A DNA stretch of 51,652 bases from NCBI GenBank assembly GCA_002179805.1, contig NAVB01000641.1, forward strand, positions 1-51,652, given 5' to 3'. Source of the DNA: Acanthamoeba lenticulata. Its lineage: Eukaryota > Discosea > Longamoebia > Acanthamoebidae. Shown here piece after piece: positions 21,560 through 33,429 of this stretch. A model generated the notes under the pieces. That model had not been told where the DNA came from, searched no databases, and was given only the letters and a program-made list of their open reading frames with translations. A program made the position numbers and the translations under genes. The number at the start of each line of letters is the position of its first letter. Position 1 is the first letter of the stretch.

Positions 21560-24500
21560 ACATTACTCACCCCGTGTACTGCTTGACTATGTAGAGGGCA
21601 TCGAGCTGGCGCCCACCATTCTTGGCCCACTTGAGGCCAAGGCCCACATGGGCAATTTGCTGGAGGATTCCAAAGAGTCTGTACGAGACCAGATCCTGCA
21701 CGAACTGGTCCAGCGTAGACACACTCCACTTCAGTTGGGGTCTCATCAAAATACGCCTGTCCAGCCTGATGTTCGTGTGTCCCAATTCCTTTTGTTCTGG
21801 TGGCCGCTTGTTGCTCATATGCTGCTTTCTCAGATCTTGATGGTGCTGGCGAAGAGCGCCGCTACACGTCTCATTGTCTTTGAACACTTCACCTTCCTCT
21901 GCTCAGGGGATAAGCAGCACGAGCTGTTTGGCTACGTTGAGGAGGTGTTGGACTTCACCTTACAGGGCCTGGAGGTATGTCATCTTGAAATCATCAAAAC
22001 ACAAAGCGATCAGTTCGTCTCATACACGTACATACGTTAGGGACTGGATAAAAACGTTGCAAAGGCTGCCACCGTCCTCTTAGCGTGCTTGCTGCGTACC
22101 AAACACCACCGTTACAAAAACGCGCTGAACCAAAGTGACACGGTGAGCCGTGTGCTGAACGCATTCATTGAGAATGCCATGTTTAGGCCCAGTCCTGCAA
22201 GCCTCCTCGACATCACTGCGGGCTTACTCGGCACCCACTATGAAGATTGTGTGGCCCACTTGGATTGTCTCCCGCAGGAACTGCAAGATCTTGTGGCCAT
22301 CCAGCACCGCCGAGGTAAGTGGGGAGTGATTGCGTTTGGGCGTGCTCTTCGTCATCATCATCACCTTCAACAACAACGACGACAAACACACAGCCCAGCG
22401 GTTCCGTACCTACAGCTGGGAGGAGCTTCCGTGGACCTTGCGCCAGGCAACCAAGCGCTGCATGCGCTCGTGGCTCAACACGCGGCTCGGACACCTGCTT
22501 GTCCTCAAGCACGCAGTCGACAACGACCACACCACCTCGCTCCCCAAGATCCTGGCGTCACACGCAGCAGCTCTTTTGTCACCTGAGCAGCCTATGAGGT
22601 TGCGCCTCTCTCTTTTCCGTGTTGACGTTTAATTAACCAAAAGTGTAGCGCGTGCAGGGAGGCCGGTCTCTTCCTGTGGGTTGTCATGGGCCCGTTCGTC
22701 AACAAACTGGCCACACTTCAGTTAGAAGTCAACACCCTGCTGCCCTTGCTCCTGTCTGCGCTGGATGACCCCGAGGTGGGTGACCTCCTTGATCGTGACC
22801 TCCTCAGTCATTGCTCAGCTCTTGTGGCTCTCCGCTTGCCCACACAGGCTTCAGTGCGCTTGATGGCCTTGCGCGCGTTCAAAAGGGCGGTTCACCGCGT
22901 GGTCGCTCCCCACGTGGTGCTCCAGTTGCTACACGCGGCCGGCCACAAAGGCTCCAGCGTCAAGGCGTGCGTACTTGCCTTGAGCAACGTGCGAAGGCTC
23001 CTGGACAATGTCGCCGTTAGCCGAACCGCAGTCCGCTGCTGGACAGAAGAGCAAGCACTGGATGTGCTGGCTGGGGTGATCCAGGTCGGTGAACAACCAC
23101 AACAAAACGAGGAGCTTCGGGCAAGGCAGTTGGAGGCCGTCCGCAAGTGGTTCGAGATTTGGCCTGGTGCGTGGGTGACCCACTTCAACAAGTTGGCCTC
23201 ACGGTAGCAGGAGCTGGCTCTCCTGATCTGGCTGACCAGTCGCTGGCGAGTGCAGACAGCGTTGCAGACGGCCTCCACTTGGTGGTGCCCATGCTTGCGC
23301 AGCGGCTCGAGCTTGTATGCGGTGATCCTTCTCAAGCAACCTCTCCTGTGCGCGAGAGCTTGACCCTCCTCGACGAGATCGTCCACCGTGCGTTCCCACT
23401 CACCCCAAGAAATGCAATAAACAATAAAATAACAAAACCAAAAAACAAGAAACTAAAAGCACCTCATTGAAACGTATAACAGGCGACGCATTGCCTTTCA
23501 GCCTCAAGCTCTGCGCGGGCCCTCTTCTCGCTCCCCTTGCCAAGTTGTTGCAAAGCTGCGCTGTTCACATCAACTGGGTTGCCTTCAACCTCGTGACCGA
23601 CCTCGTGTCCCTTATCCTCCTCCTAGAGCAGGAGGGCGCCAAGGCGGTGGGCCAACACATCCCGCCAGCAGCCCTCTTCCAGACCGCCGTGCGCCTGGGC
23701 CTGAACCGACACATGCGACACCCCAAGCTGAAGCAGGCGGTTATGCTCGTCGTGGCGCGCTTCCCCGACGCCTTCGCTCCCGCCGAGCTGGCCCGTTTCG
23801 TCAAGCAGAGCGCGGAAGGCACAATGAAGGGAGACGTCAGTTTGAGTGATACGCTGTCACTCTTGGGTTTGGTTTCCTATTCTCCGCCACGTGAGAAGAG
23901 AGAGGGAGATGGCTGACTTGGCTTGACGCGGCTTGGCCTGGCTTGGCTTGGTGCAGGCCTGGTGGCCCTGCGTGTGCCGTCAGCCATCAGCCCGAAACTG
24001 GTGTCTTTCATCACGCGATCCGTCCCGGGCCAGAACCTGCCGCTGGCCGCCGTGGCAAGGCCGCTGCTTCAGTTTGGCTGCCACTTTTCCCGGTCGATCG
24101 ACACGCACGCCGCCCTCCTCCTGCTCTGCCCGCGGCATTCTGTCGGCGTCGAGTGGCTGCTACGCGGCAAGGAGGGCCTGTCGAGCCGCCGAGATGAGCT
24201 GATGGGCTTTGCGCGGCTCATTCTCCGCTTCGCGCCGAACCTGAGCGTCCTGACCCAACGCGAAGCAGAGAAGAGCTCGATCACGCTGCGCCTGCTTTTT
24301 GACTTCTTGCTCTTCTGCTCCGAGTACGATCCCGACATCAAGCATCCACCTGAGGACAAAGAGTGCCAAGAGGCCATGGACCATGCCGTGCGCACACTGG
24401 TGAAGAGCATGGGCCCGGGAGCCTGCAAGGAGATCATGACCGCAGCCCCAACATCGCTCCGCCACCTTGCAGCCCGCCAGATGAAGCTGATTACGTCAGT

Positions 24501-24600
24501 TTTGGCACGAGCACTTCAGGTGTCGAGCCCAAGCGACCCCAGCATGCGTCAGGTGGCCGACTTGGTGGCCTTCTTGCACTCTCTTCTGCCTGTAGCATAA
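21560..24600 (+). CDS. Large alpha-helical repeat protein (HEAT/ARM-like), unrecognised
   Basis: Several exons carry one long helical protein. Readable pieces are about 21560-21973 (LLDYVEGIELAP..., ending DFTLQGLE before GTATGT), about 22041-22314 (GLDKNVAKAATVLLACLL...), about 22392-22595, about 22660-23205, about 23213-23390, about 23483-23890 and about 23957 to the TAA at 24598-24600. The product is made of short amphipathic helices rich in Leu, Ala and Val, for example LLPLLLSALDDPEVGDLLDR and KACVLALSNVRRLLDNVAV. This resembles armadillo or HEAT-type solenoids that act as scaffolds. I see no catalytic motif, signal peptide or clear membrane span, and I cannot name the family. The last exon (about 23957-24600) is a clean open frame of over 200 codons. 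The start is unresolved: the region 21567-21887 is also open on the minus strand, and no ATG with good context was found before 21560. Confidence 0.6.
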
Positions 24601-24897
24601 CAAAGCCTCCAATAATGTTTGCAAGAAGTGTTTTGGTCCCAATCCACATCAGGAATCAAAAGGTTACCTAGTTCTGAATCACTTAGCTTGCACAGCAGTG
24701 CAGTGTTTGTGCATTCTGTTCAATGTGCCCATTGCGCAGCCCACACACAATGAAGTGGCTCGCTATGTAAAAGAAAGGCTCCCCGCCACAATGTGTTTTA
24801 TTGCGCTTTTTCTGAAGCGGCCGAATTCGGTCAATTAATTTTGCGAATACTTGTAAAAAAACAAAAGCGCGCCAAAAAACGTGCAATCAATCAATCA

Positions 24898-27800
24898 ATG
24901 AGTCGCGCTGTGCTCAAGTCGGTTGATGGAAGGGTTTCTCTACCGCTTCCGTTTGGCTCCACGACTTTAGGGCGCAACAATCTGCAGTTATCGGACAAGC
25001 GCGTGAGCAGAAACCAAGGTACTCTTCTTTTTCACCACTTTAAAGACTCCAGGGTCTTGACCATGTCTGGCTCGCAGCAACACTGCAACTTCTACGAAAG
25101 GGCGATCAACTTGTTGCTCGCCTTGTTGTGGTACGGCACCTCCGCCACCCCTTCCACAACTTTTAACGTCGCAACTCAAGCTGTAGCGTGCTGCGTTGCC
25201 CCCGTCGGCATGACAGCATGGCGTAAATGCCTGCTACATCAAGACCAAAGACGACGAGCTGTACGTCGGGAAAGACGAAGAACACGAGCTTTCCTCGGGC
25301 GACACCATTTGCTTTTGTGGCCAGTCCTACCCATTCATCCTCTCGTTTTCACCACCTTCTGTAGCTTCGTCTTCCTCTTCGTCAGCTCAAACCACCTCCA
25401 CCAAACGGTTCGTGTTCGTTGCGCCCGCGTGCTCGGCCAACACGCGCCCTCATCAAAATCAGCCTCGTCCAGCAAACACACAGGAGACGAGGAAGAGGAG
25501 GACGAAGAAGAGGACACCACACCAGCTGGCCCAGCGCCAAAGAAGCTGCGAACGGAGCTCGCCAACGACAACGACGACGAGGATGGAGGCGCCTTTGCGC
25601 TGGCCTTTCCGTCCTTTGGTACCGGCGTCTTCCAGTACGACATCAAGAAAGCAGCGCAAGGTGCTCCCTCTTTCTTACATTCTGTGCTCACTTCACGCTC
25701 ACTCAAGCTTTTTGGCCTTTTTACTCATCCTCTTCTTCAGTGACGTGCCAGGTGCGTTGGCTCAAACTGCGCACTACACGTTTTGCTCTCTACTTGGCCT
25801 TGCTCATAGTCATGTTCTTTGTCGGCCGAGTAGCACGTCGCCGCGTTCTTGGAAGAGCATGACGACCCGCGCCTCCGCATCTACGCCGTTGACATCGCCG
25901 AGTCGGCCACGCTGAAAGCGCTGCGCCAGTGCTGGTCTGGGGCGGACCCGCGCTTCGAGATCCGGGTGGCCAACATCACGCAGCTCAAGGCGCAGGGCCT
26001 CCCGTGTCGCTTCATCGCCAACGCCACCAACGATTGGTACACAAAACCCACTGTGCACAACGCAATGTACTGCGCGTGAAGTGTCCACGCCTGGGCTCGA
26101 GCTTTGTCTGACGTGAGGACAGGTTCTCGGCGCAGGGAAGCGGCGTCAACTTGGCCATCAACAAGGCGGCTGGCCCGGCGCTTGACAAGGAGACCCGCGC
26201 GCGATACAAGGGTCCGCCCCCCTCTTCTTTTCGCGCACGTGCTGCTCGACTTGCGAGTTGGTTGACCCGTGCGCGGTACAGGGTCGGCGCGCGCGGGATG
26301 CGTCTATCCGGTGCCGCTCTCGCCTTTGTCGCCCCTCCGCTCGAAGGAAGGCGTCCACTACGTACGTAGGGGGGTCTGGGGCTCTCCCTTGGTCGCGCAG
26401 ACGAGGACGGCGAGGGATAGTAGCAGTAGTGACTCATGCATGTGACGCTTTGGTTTGTGGCAGGTGATCCACGTGATGGCGCCCAACATGAACCCACAGC
26501 GCTCAAACTGCTTGAAGGGGGACTACGTCAAGGGCGACCGTCTCCTGGGCCAGTGCTACTCGTCCCTGCTGGCCAGCTTCTGGGACCTCGCCTCGGGCAA
26601 GACCCCGGCGGCCGCCGCTGCGACCACGAATGGAGCCGCAGGAGAAGAGGAAGAAATCGAGGACGATATCGAGGACTTTGAGCCCACGCCATCGTCCAAG
26701 AAGCCCGCTGGAGCGTCGACGGCGCCCGCGCCCAAGAAGAGCGGTGCCGGCAGTGCGGGCAACGCGTTCAACATGCTCATGGGCCCCAAGCAGAAGGCGG
26801 CAGGCCCTGAGGCCAAGCCTGCGCCCAAGCCCAGCGGCGGCGCTGGCGGCGGTGCCGCAGGCGGGGGTGGGAGCGGCGCGTGGAGCGACGCGCTCATCCC
26901 CTTTGCCACGCATCCGGGTTCGTTCACTTCCATCGCCCCTCGTTATTGGACCTCTTTGGCCTTGGTTCCCTCCATCTCACGTTTCACTGACTGCGCATGT
27001 TGTTTGCTCACAGAGAAAGTGCCGCCCAACGTGATGCACCAGTACGACGACAAGACCGTGTGCTTCTTTGACAAATTTCCAAAGGTTTCCCTCCTCGCTC
27101 TTCCTTTTCCTCGAGCCCAGGCCTGGTGCTGACGACGAACAAATAAACTCTCGTGTGGGGCTCGTGCCAGGCGTTCAAGCACCTGCTGGTCGTGCCACGA
27201 CGGCTGATCCCCAACTACAGCAGCCTCACAGCGGACGACGTGCCGCTCCTGAAGGAGATGCTCAAGCGGGGCCAGATGACCGTCGAGCAGTACGATCGTC
27301 ATGATCCTGATGATGCCATCCATCCACCGGGCCTTTTCTCATGCATGGGCTCTTGCCGTCTTCTTGGGGGTGGCGCAGGATGACGGCGCGATATCCGACG
27401 CTCAAGTTCCGGCTGGGCTTCCACGCGGTCCCGTCCATGCGGCAGATTCACGTACCACCGCCCCCCCCCCCAATCACTGGATCGTCCTCGGCATTCATGA
27501 GCAACTCCTTCTGGACACGCACGCGGGGTCACACGAGCAGATGCACGTGATCAGCCAGGACTTTGACTCGGAGCATCTCAAGAACAAGAAGCACTGGTAC
27601 GACAATCACCACACCTTGGCACGAGTGTGCGTACGTGGCATCAGGTTGATGATGATGATTGTGGTGGTGATTATTGGCAGGAATTCGTTCACGACCGACT
27701 TCTTCATCGACGCCAACAAGTTCATCGAGATGCTGGCCTCCGAGGGCAGTATCCACGTAACGAGCCCTTCTTCTTTCGCTCCTCCTTCTTTCTCGCTGTG

Positions 27801-27970
27801 GGACGCTGACGCACAAGAGAGGGCTGTCTGGGTGGTGGCTTGGTGGTGCCGCGCAGTTCGACAAGGCCCGCTACGAGGCGCTGCTGCAGGAACCGCTTAA
27901 GTGCCACATCTGCAAGCAGGTCCAGAAGACCATCCCGGCCCTCAAGAGCCACCTCTACTCCCACTCGTGA
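24898..27970 (+). CDS. APTX: Aprataxin: FHA, macro-like, HIT and C2H2 zinc-finger parts
   Basis: ATG 24898 opens an FHA domain ([24 protein letters not shown]) split by introns and continued near 25230-25350 ([20 protein letters not shown]). An acidic linker ([20 protein letters not shown]) follows. From about 25845 to 26590 a macro-type domain appears ([46 protein letters not shown]). Then a Pro/Ala/Lys-rich linker and, from about 27013, the HIT domain: [47 protein letters not shown], with the His nucleophile exon beginning near 27541. The end, [20 protein letters not shown], is a C2H2 finger, stop TGA 27968-27970. Aprataxin removes AMP from 5'-adenylated DNA ends left by aborted ligation. 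The FHA lead is animal-like while the macro insert and RQIHMHVIS form recall plant aprataxin-like proteins (from memory). In the HIT triad the first His is Gln; the second and third remain. Nuclear DNA repair is the expected role. About ten exons; some borders are approximate. Confidence 0.9.
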
Positions 27971-28014
27971 GAGAGAAGGCTCCTCATGAACACGAATCCT
28001 CGTTTGATTTTGCT

Positions 28015-30843
28015 TCACCTGAACATGAACTCGATGGAGTAGATGCACACGATGAGCACAACCGAGAGGCCCACCTTGACCTGGTGTCGGTGCTCGCGGA
28101 ACCAGTGCCGCCACCTCGTCGTCATCTTGTCACCCTCGTCGGCGGGCCCACCGCTGAGCAGCGGACGCCGCTCGTATTCGTCGAGCTGCTCGTCCCACTG
28201 CTCGTTCTCCTCCTCGATGACGATGTCGTCGTCCTTTTCCTTGCTCCAGACCAGATGCTTCTGCTCCTCCGTCAGGGCGTCGTCCGGCCTCCGCGTGAGC
28301 CAGCTCACCTGCACACATGAAGACGTGGGCGCTGATGAGGCCAGCGAGCTCGTCCCTTTGAAGATGGCCAAACAAACTAGAAGAGGAAGAGGAAGACGAA
28401 CCCCAAAGATGACGGCCACGCAGCAGGCAAAGGTGAAGAAGATAAAGTGCAGGAAGTGTGAGTAGACCACGAGCCGCAGGAACACGTTCGAGCCGCCCGG
28501 GTCCACGCTGCCAAAGAACAGCCGCAGCACAAGCCGAAGCACGCCGAGACCGTGCCCAAACACCTGCCCCACGACGTTGTTGGTGAAGTTGTCGTCATTG
28601 TCGTCGTCAATGTCGGTCGTCACCATCATCAGCGGGAGGGGCGCGAGGAGGTGGCGAATACGCACGAGGCAGGCGAAGGCGCCGCGGCCGTTGGTGAAGG
28701 TCGAGTAGATCCCAAAGATGAAGACGACGACGATGGGCGGCGAGAGGCAGCCCTGCACCGACTGCAGGTAGACGTAGAGATGCTTGCTCAGGTGCGGCAC
28801 CACCGGGATCCACAGCAGCCCAAAGCACATCACCACCAGCGTGGCCGCGCGGCCTGCCATCACCAGCTCCTGAGTGACCCACCAGACAGTGTGTGAGCAC
28901 AAGACGACGGCGATGACGACGGCGACGACGACCACGACGACGACTCAGACGACGACGGCTGTGAGAGAGTGAGAGAGCGCACCTGGTCCGAAGAATGCGG
29001 GCGGAATTTGCGGTAGACGTCGTTCATGAAGATCGTGGAGCAGCTGTTGAACAGCGACGCGAACGAGGACATGAGCGCGGCCAACATCGCGGCCACGACC
29101 AGGCCGGCGAGGCCCACGGGCATGAGCTTGGTGACCAGCAGCGGATACGCCGTGTTGCTGTCCTGCACGCCGTCCCCCCCCCCAACGAGAGCACAGCAGC
29201 AGCTTTTTGGTCAGCGCGCCAGCTCGAGTCCGACGAGAGCGATATGGGGGAGGGGGGGGCGGACCTCCATCATCTCCTGCGGGAAGAGGACGCGGGCGAT
29301 CATGCCGGGCATGACCAGCATGAAGAGCGGCAGCAGCTTCAGGTAGCCCGCCAAGATGGTGCCTGGTTCATTTAAGGGGAAGGCGTTACCAGTTTCATGT
29401 CAGCCGCTGACGTCATCATCATCATCATCAGGGGGTTTGAGGCGGACCGCTGCGAGCGCTCTCGATGTTGTTGGCGGCCAGCACGCGTTGGACGATCACC
29501 TGCGTTCTCGCAAGACGACGTCAATCGCCATCTCGAGGGAAGAAGGCCAGAGGCAGAGGCCTCAGACCATCAATGCGCCCCACCACGCGTGCGTACCTGG
29601 TCGGTGCACCAGTACCACATGGCGTTGATGGGGTAGCCCAGGAGGATGCCCGTCCACGGGAAGTTGGGGTCGTCGGCCGGTCGGAACATGTGGAAGTAGG
29701 ACTCTGGCAGCTCTTGTCGGAGGCCGGGCAGGCCGCCGACGTGGCCCATCCCGATGACGAGCAAGATCAAGGCGCCCGCCACCAAGATCACCGTCTGCAG
29801 CACCTCTGGAGCGCGGGGGAGTCAGCCAGAAGCAGAAGCAGAAGCCATTAAGAGCAGCTCGTCGAGGGGTACCGGTGTACATCACCGCGCGCAGGCCGCC
29901 AATGACGCTGGTCCGGACGAAACGTATGACGTCAGCATGACGAGGAAAAACGAAAAGAAAAGGAAAACAGAAGAGGAGAGGAGTACGTGTAGAGGGCGGT
30001 GGCAACGAGGATGCTGACGGCGCTGACCCACTGGTTGGAGACGCCCAGCACAACCTTGAAGATGATGGCCCCGGCGTAGAGCGAGACCGAGATCTTGGCG
30101 ATGACATACTCGACCATGCACACGGCGGCCAGCCACCCGCGGCAGTACTTGTTGAACCGCTTCTCCAAAAACTCTGCCCGAGAGTGGAAGCCCGAGAGGC
30201 CCCTTCCCCCCATCAGCAACGACGCCGCCACCAGTAGACGTATCATATCATGTCATGTCATGGCGGAGGGGATGTTTACCGGGCATGGTGTAGACCCTGC
30301 TGCTGAGGTAGTAGGGCACAAACACCCACCCGAGCAGCAGCACGAACACCGCCGAGTTGATCCTGGGAGCGGATGATGTGTGCGCATGTGCGCATGAGTG
30401 TGAGATTGCTTCTACGTCGCAACGACAACGGTGGGACCAGACGTGCGTACTCGAAGTGCGCTACGGCGAGACCGCTGGCGGCACCGGAGCCAGCCAGGCC
30501 TGGGACGCGAGCCGGAGAAGTGAGACAGGGGCAGGCGGGCGAGGGGAGAAGAGGGAGGCGTACCCACAAAGTGCTCACTGCCGATGTTGGAGGAGAAGAG
30601 GGACATGCCGACTGCCCACCAGGCGACGTTGCGCCCGGCCAGGAAGTACTCCGACACGCCATGCCCCTCGTTTGGTTTGCTCTGGCCCGGGAAGAAACGT
30701 GCCCCCAGGCCAATGGCCAACACGACCACCATGTAGAGCGCCACCACCACGATGTCCACCCACCCGAGCATGGCTTCGCTGCCGTGAGTCACCTCCTTGT
30801 CTGTGGTCGTCGGGTTTTGGCTACGGCGGATTTTCTCTTTCAT
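28015..30843 (-). CDS. Sodium/solute symporter, SLC5 (SSS) family
   Basis: A multi-exon gene read from ATG 30843 ([11 protein letters not shown]). Helix 1 is [21 protein letters not shown]. The SSS signature region follows: [20 protein letters not shown] then NIGSEHFVG, matching the Na+-site helix of SGLT-type carriers. Further helices include [110 protein letters not shown] and [21 protein letters not shown] late cytosolic part is acidic ([20 protein letters not shown]) and a last helix ([18 protein letters not shown]) ends the protein at 28015. SGLT relatives take up sugars, inositol or other small solutes with sodium at the plasma or vacuole membrane. The substrate cannot be told. The start codons of this gene and ALG1 are only 115 bp apart and divergent, so they may share a promoter. 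Confidence 0.88.
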
Positions 30844-30958
30844 TTCTTGGTTGGGACGTCGACGAGGACATGACGTCAGCAACAGAAGGCAGGCAGTAAC
30901 GTGTTCGATCAAATCGCGATCGTGATCGTGCTCAATCGCCAACAATAGAGCGTGGAGG
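30844..30958. promoter_or_regulatory. Compact divergent promoter between SLC5 and ALG1
   Basis: Only 115 bases separate the minus-strand ATG at 30843 and the plus-strand ATG at 30959. Both 5' UTRs and promoters must fit here or overlap. A near-palindromic GATC/CGATCGTGATCG stretch (about 30905-30930) lies in it. No TATA box is evident. Confidence 0.45.
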
Positions 30959-33290
30959 ATGCAAAGCGAAGCGCCCTATGCTGACGAAACCCTGCGGGGC
31001 GATGATGACACGGATGTGGAAGAGCAGGTGAGTGTGGCTGTGCTCGTCCTTGGCGATATTGGGCGCAGCCCTCGCATGCAATACCACACGTACTCCTTTG
31101 CTGAAAAGGGAGTGCACGTTGATTTTGTGGGTTATGAAGGTACGAATTTGGGGTTTCGTACTCCTCGAAATTGCAACAGCTGATTTAGGATTCAAATCGC
31201 ATGTTCTTCAGGTGAGCCTGCACGCGCAGAGGTGGAGCGCCACCCCAACATCACCCAGCATCGCATTTGGCAGTTCCCTTGGCGGTACGATTGCTTCTGA
31301 TTGTCGTGTACATCTAAGGCCTTACACATTGGTTGTCCAGATTTCCGCGCCCCCTCTTCGTTCTCTACGCCTTCCTCAAGCTGCTCGTGCTCACCTTGCA
31401 GTTGTTTTGGGTTCTCCTATTCTCTATCCGCAAGCCGTCACTCATCCTCATGCAGGTAGAAAGCAACCTCCCTCTTCCCCACTACACGCTCGTCCTGTCG
31501 TCCTGTCGTCGACAGCTTGGCACTGACGCGTTGTCTCACACGCTACTACCCGCGCGTAGAACCCGCCCGCGATTCCATCGATGCTGGTGGTCTACATCGT
31601 GTGCAAGCTACGCGGAGCCAAGCTCGTAGTAGACTGGCATAACTTTGGCTACAGGTTCAGACCACCACTAGCTCTGGCCACTCGACGCTGAACTTACCCC
31701 CATTTCATTGTTTAGCATCCTGGCTATCAACTTGGGCCAAGCGAGCCCGATCGTCAAGCTCCACCGATGGTACGAACGCGTTTTTGGCCGCCGAGGCGAC
31801 GCCCATCTCTGCGTGTCAGGTGCCATGCAAAGCGAGCTCGAGCACAACTGGAAGATCAGGTAATGTTCCCTCGTAGCCAGCTTCCGTTCGCTCTCGCTCT
31901 GACCTCCTCTTGCTCTCTTCTGAAGGGCGCATGTGCTCTACGACCGACCGCCGGCCTTCTTCAAGCGCCTGTCCGTGGCCGAAGCTCACGAGGTCTCCCC
32001 CTCCTCCCGCGCACGTCTCAGACTGGACGCACCAAGCCTGACTTGGCGAGGCCCGCCCGTGTGCCAAACTCTGGGCCTGGGAGAGAGCAGCTGCTGAGCC
32101 TGCCCGAGGTCGAGGAGGTGTTTGAGCCCTGCGCGGACAGACTCGACGAACGGCTCTCGCCGATGCAAACGCTCTTCACCATCAAGCAGGTGAAGGGCAA
32201 GGAGAAGGAGGACCAGCCCGCTACGGCCCCCAAGTATCGCTGGCGCGGTACGTCATTATCGTCGGAGCATCGTCCTTCACAGTGGCAACATCTGATCGGG
32301 TGGCGCCCTGCAGAGGACCGGCCGGCGCTGATCGTGAGCTCGACGAGCTGGACGCCCGACGAGGACTTCTCCATCCTGCTGGCAGCCATCGATGAATATG
32401 AGCGCATCATTGAGGAGAAGAAGGACCAGACCTTCCCTGACATCATCTTTGTCATCACTGGTGCGCTCCTCAGCCTCCAAAGCCATCAACCCTTGAGGAG
32501 TAGCGGCTGATCGCGCGGGTGGGGGTGCACGCAGGCAAGGGACCGCAGAAAGAGCACTACCTCGAGATCATCGCACAGAAGACGTGGAAGCACACGCAGG
32601 TCATCACCATGTGGCTCTCGGCTGAAAACTACCCCAAGTTCCTCGGTACGTCTGTGGCCACTTAGGCACGCACGCCAGTAGTACTAGCCGCCAACGACGA
32701 CATGGACGCTATGTGTGCGCACAGGTGTATGCGACCTGGGCATTTCGCTGCACACATCGTCCTCGGGTATGGACCTGCCCATGAAGGTTGTTGACATGTT
32801 CGGGTGCAGCCTGCCCGTCTGTGCCTACCAATTCGCCTGGTTCGTTCCCTTCACTTTCTTTCAACGTTGCGTCAATGAGCCGCGACTTCCCGGGAAGGGG
32901 GAACTTTGATGCTGACTCGGGGGGTCGTGGGTGGCCACACAGCGTGGACGAGCTGGTCAAGCACAAACAGAATGGCCTCTTGTTTGACTCGAGCAAGAAG
33001 CTTGCCAAGCAGATCTACGTAATGGCCACCATCACTTTACAACCCGTTCTTTCTTATTTGTTCTCACCACCAAGAGACGCGCGTTGGGGGGGGGGGCTTA
33101 GAAACTGTTTCGGCACTTCCCGGGGGACAAGCGGGAGCTGGCACGCGTGACGGCCGAGGAGCCCGAGCGGTGGTCGGACAGTTGGGAGGGCGCGTGGCGC
33201 TGTGTCTTTATGCCGCTCATCGAGGGCCATGAGCTGCCCGGCCCGCACGACGATGATGATGACGACGATGGGCGGTATCATGAAGACTGA
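30959..33290 (+). CDS. ALG1: Chitobiosyldiphosphodolichol beta-mannosyltransferase
   Basis: About a dozen exons from ATG 30959 to TGA 33288-33290. The protein opens with a polar lead and [18 protein letters not shown], the GT-B N-lobe start typical of ALG1. A membrane-associated helix ([20 protein letters not shown]) follows, then [35 protein letters not shown] and [19 protein letters not shown]. The C-lobe carries [20 protein letters not shown] and the family hallmark [29 protein letters not shown]. The tail is Asp-rich ([13 protein letters not shown]). ALG1 adds the first mannose from GDP-mannose to GlcNAc2-PP-dolichol on the cytosolic face of the ER, an early N-glycan step. Length and motif order fit the family well. 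An insertion of about 30 residues ([14 protein letters not shown]) lies between the lobes. Exon borders are read by eye; the gene identity is firm. Confidence 0.93.
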
Positions 33291-33429
33291 AAAATCGGTT
33301 TTTTTTTGTTTCTCGCTTTTCCTTCACCAAAAAAAACGCGGAAGCCAGAAAGGAGGAAACGGCAAAGAACAAAAGTAGCAATTAATTGGGTGGCCACTTT
33401 GCACTTCACCACAACACACGCAGCGTTGG

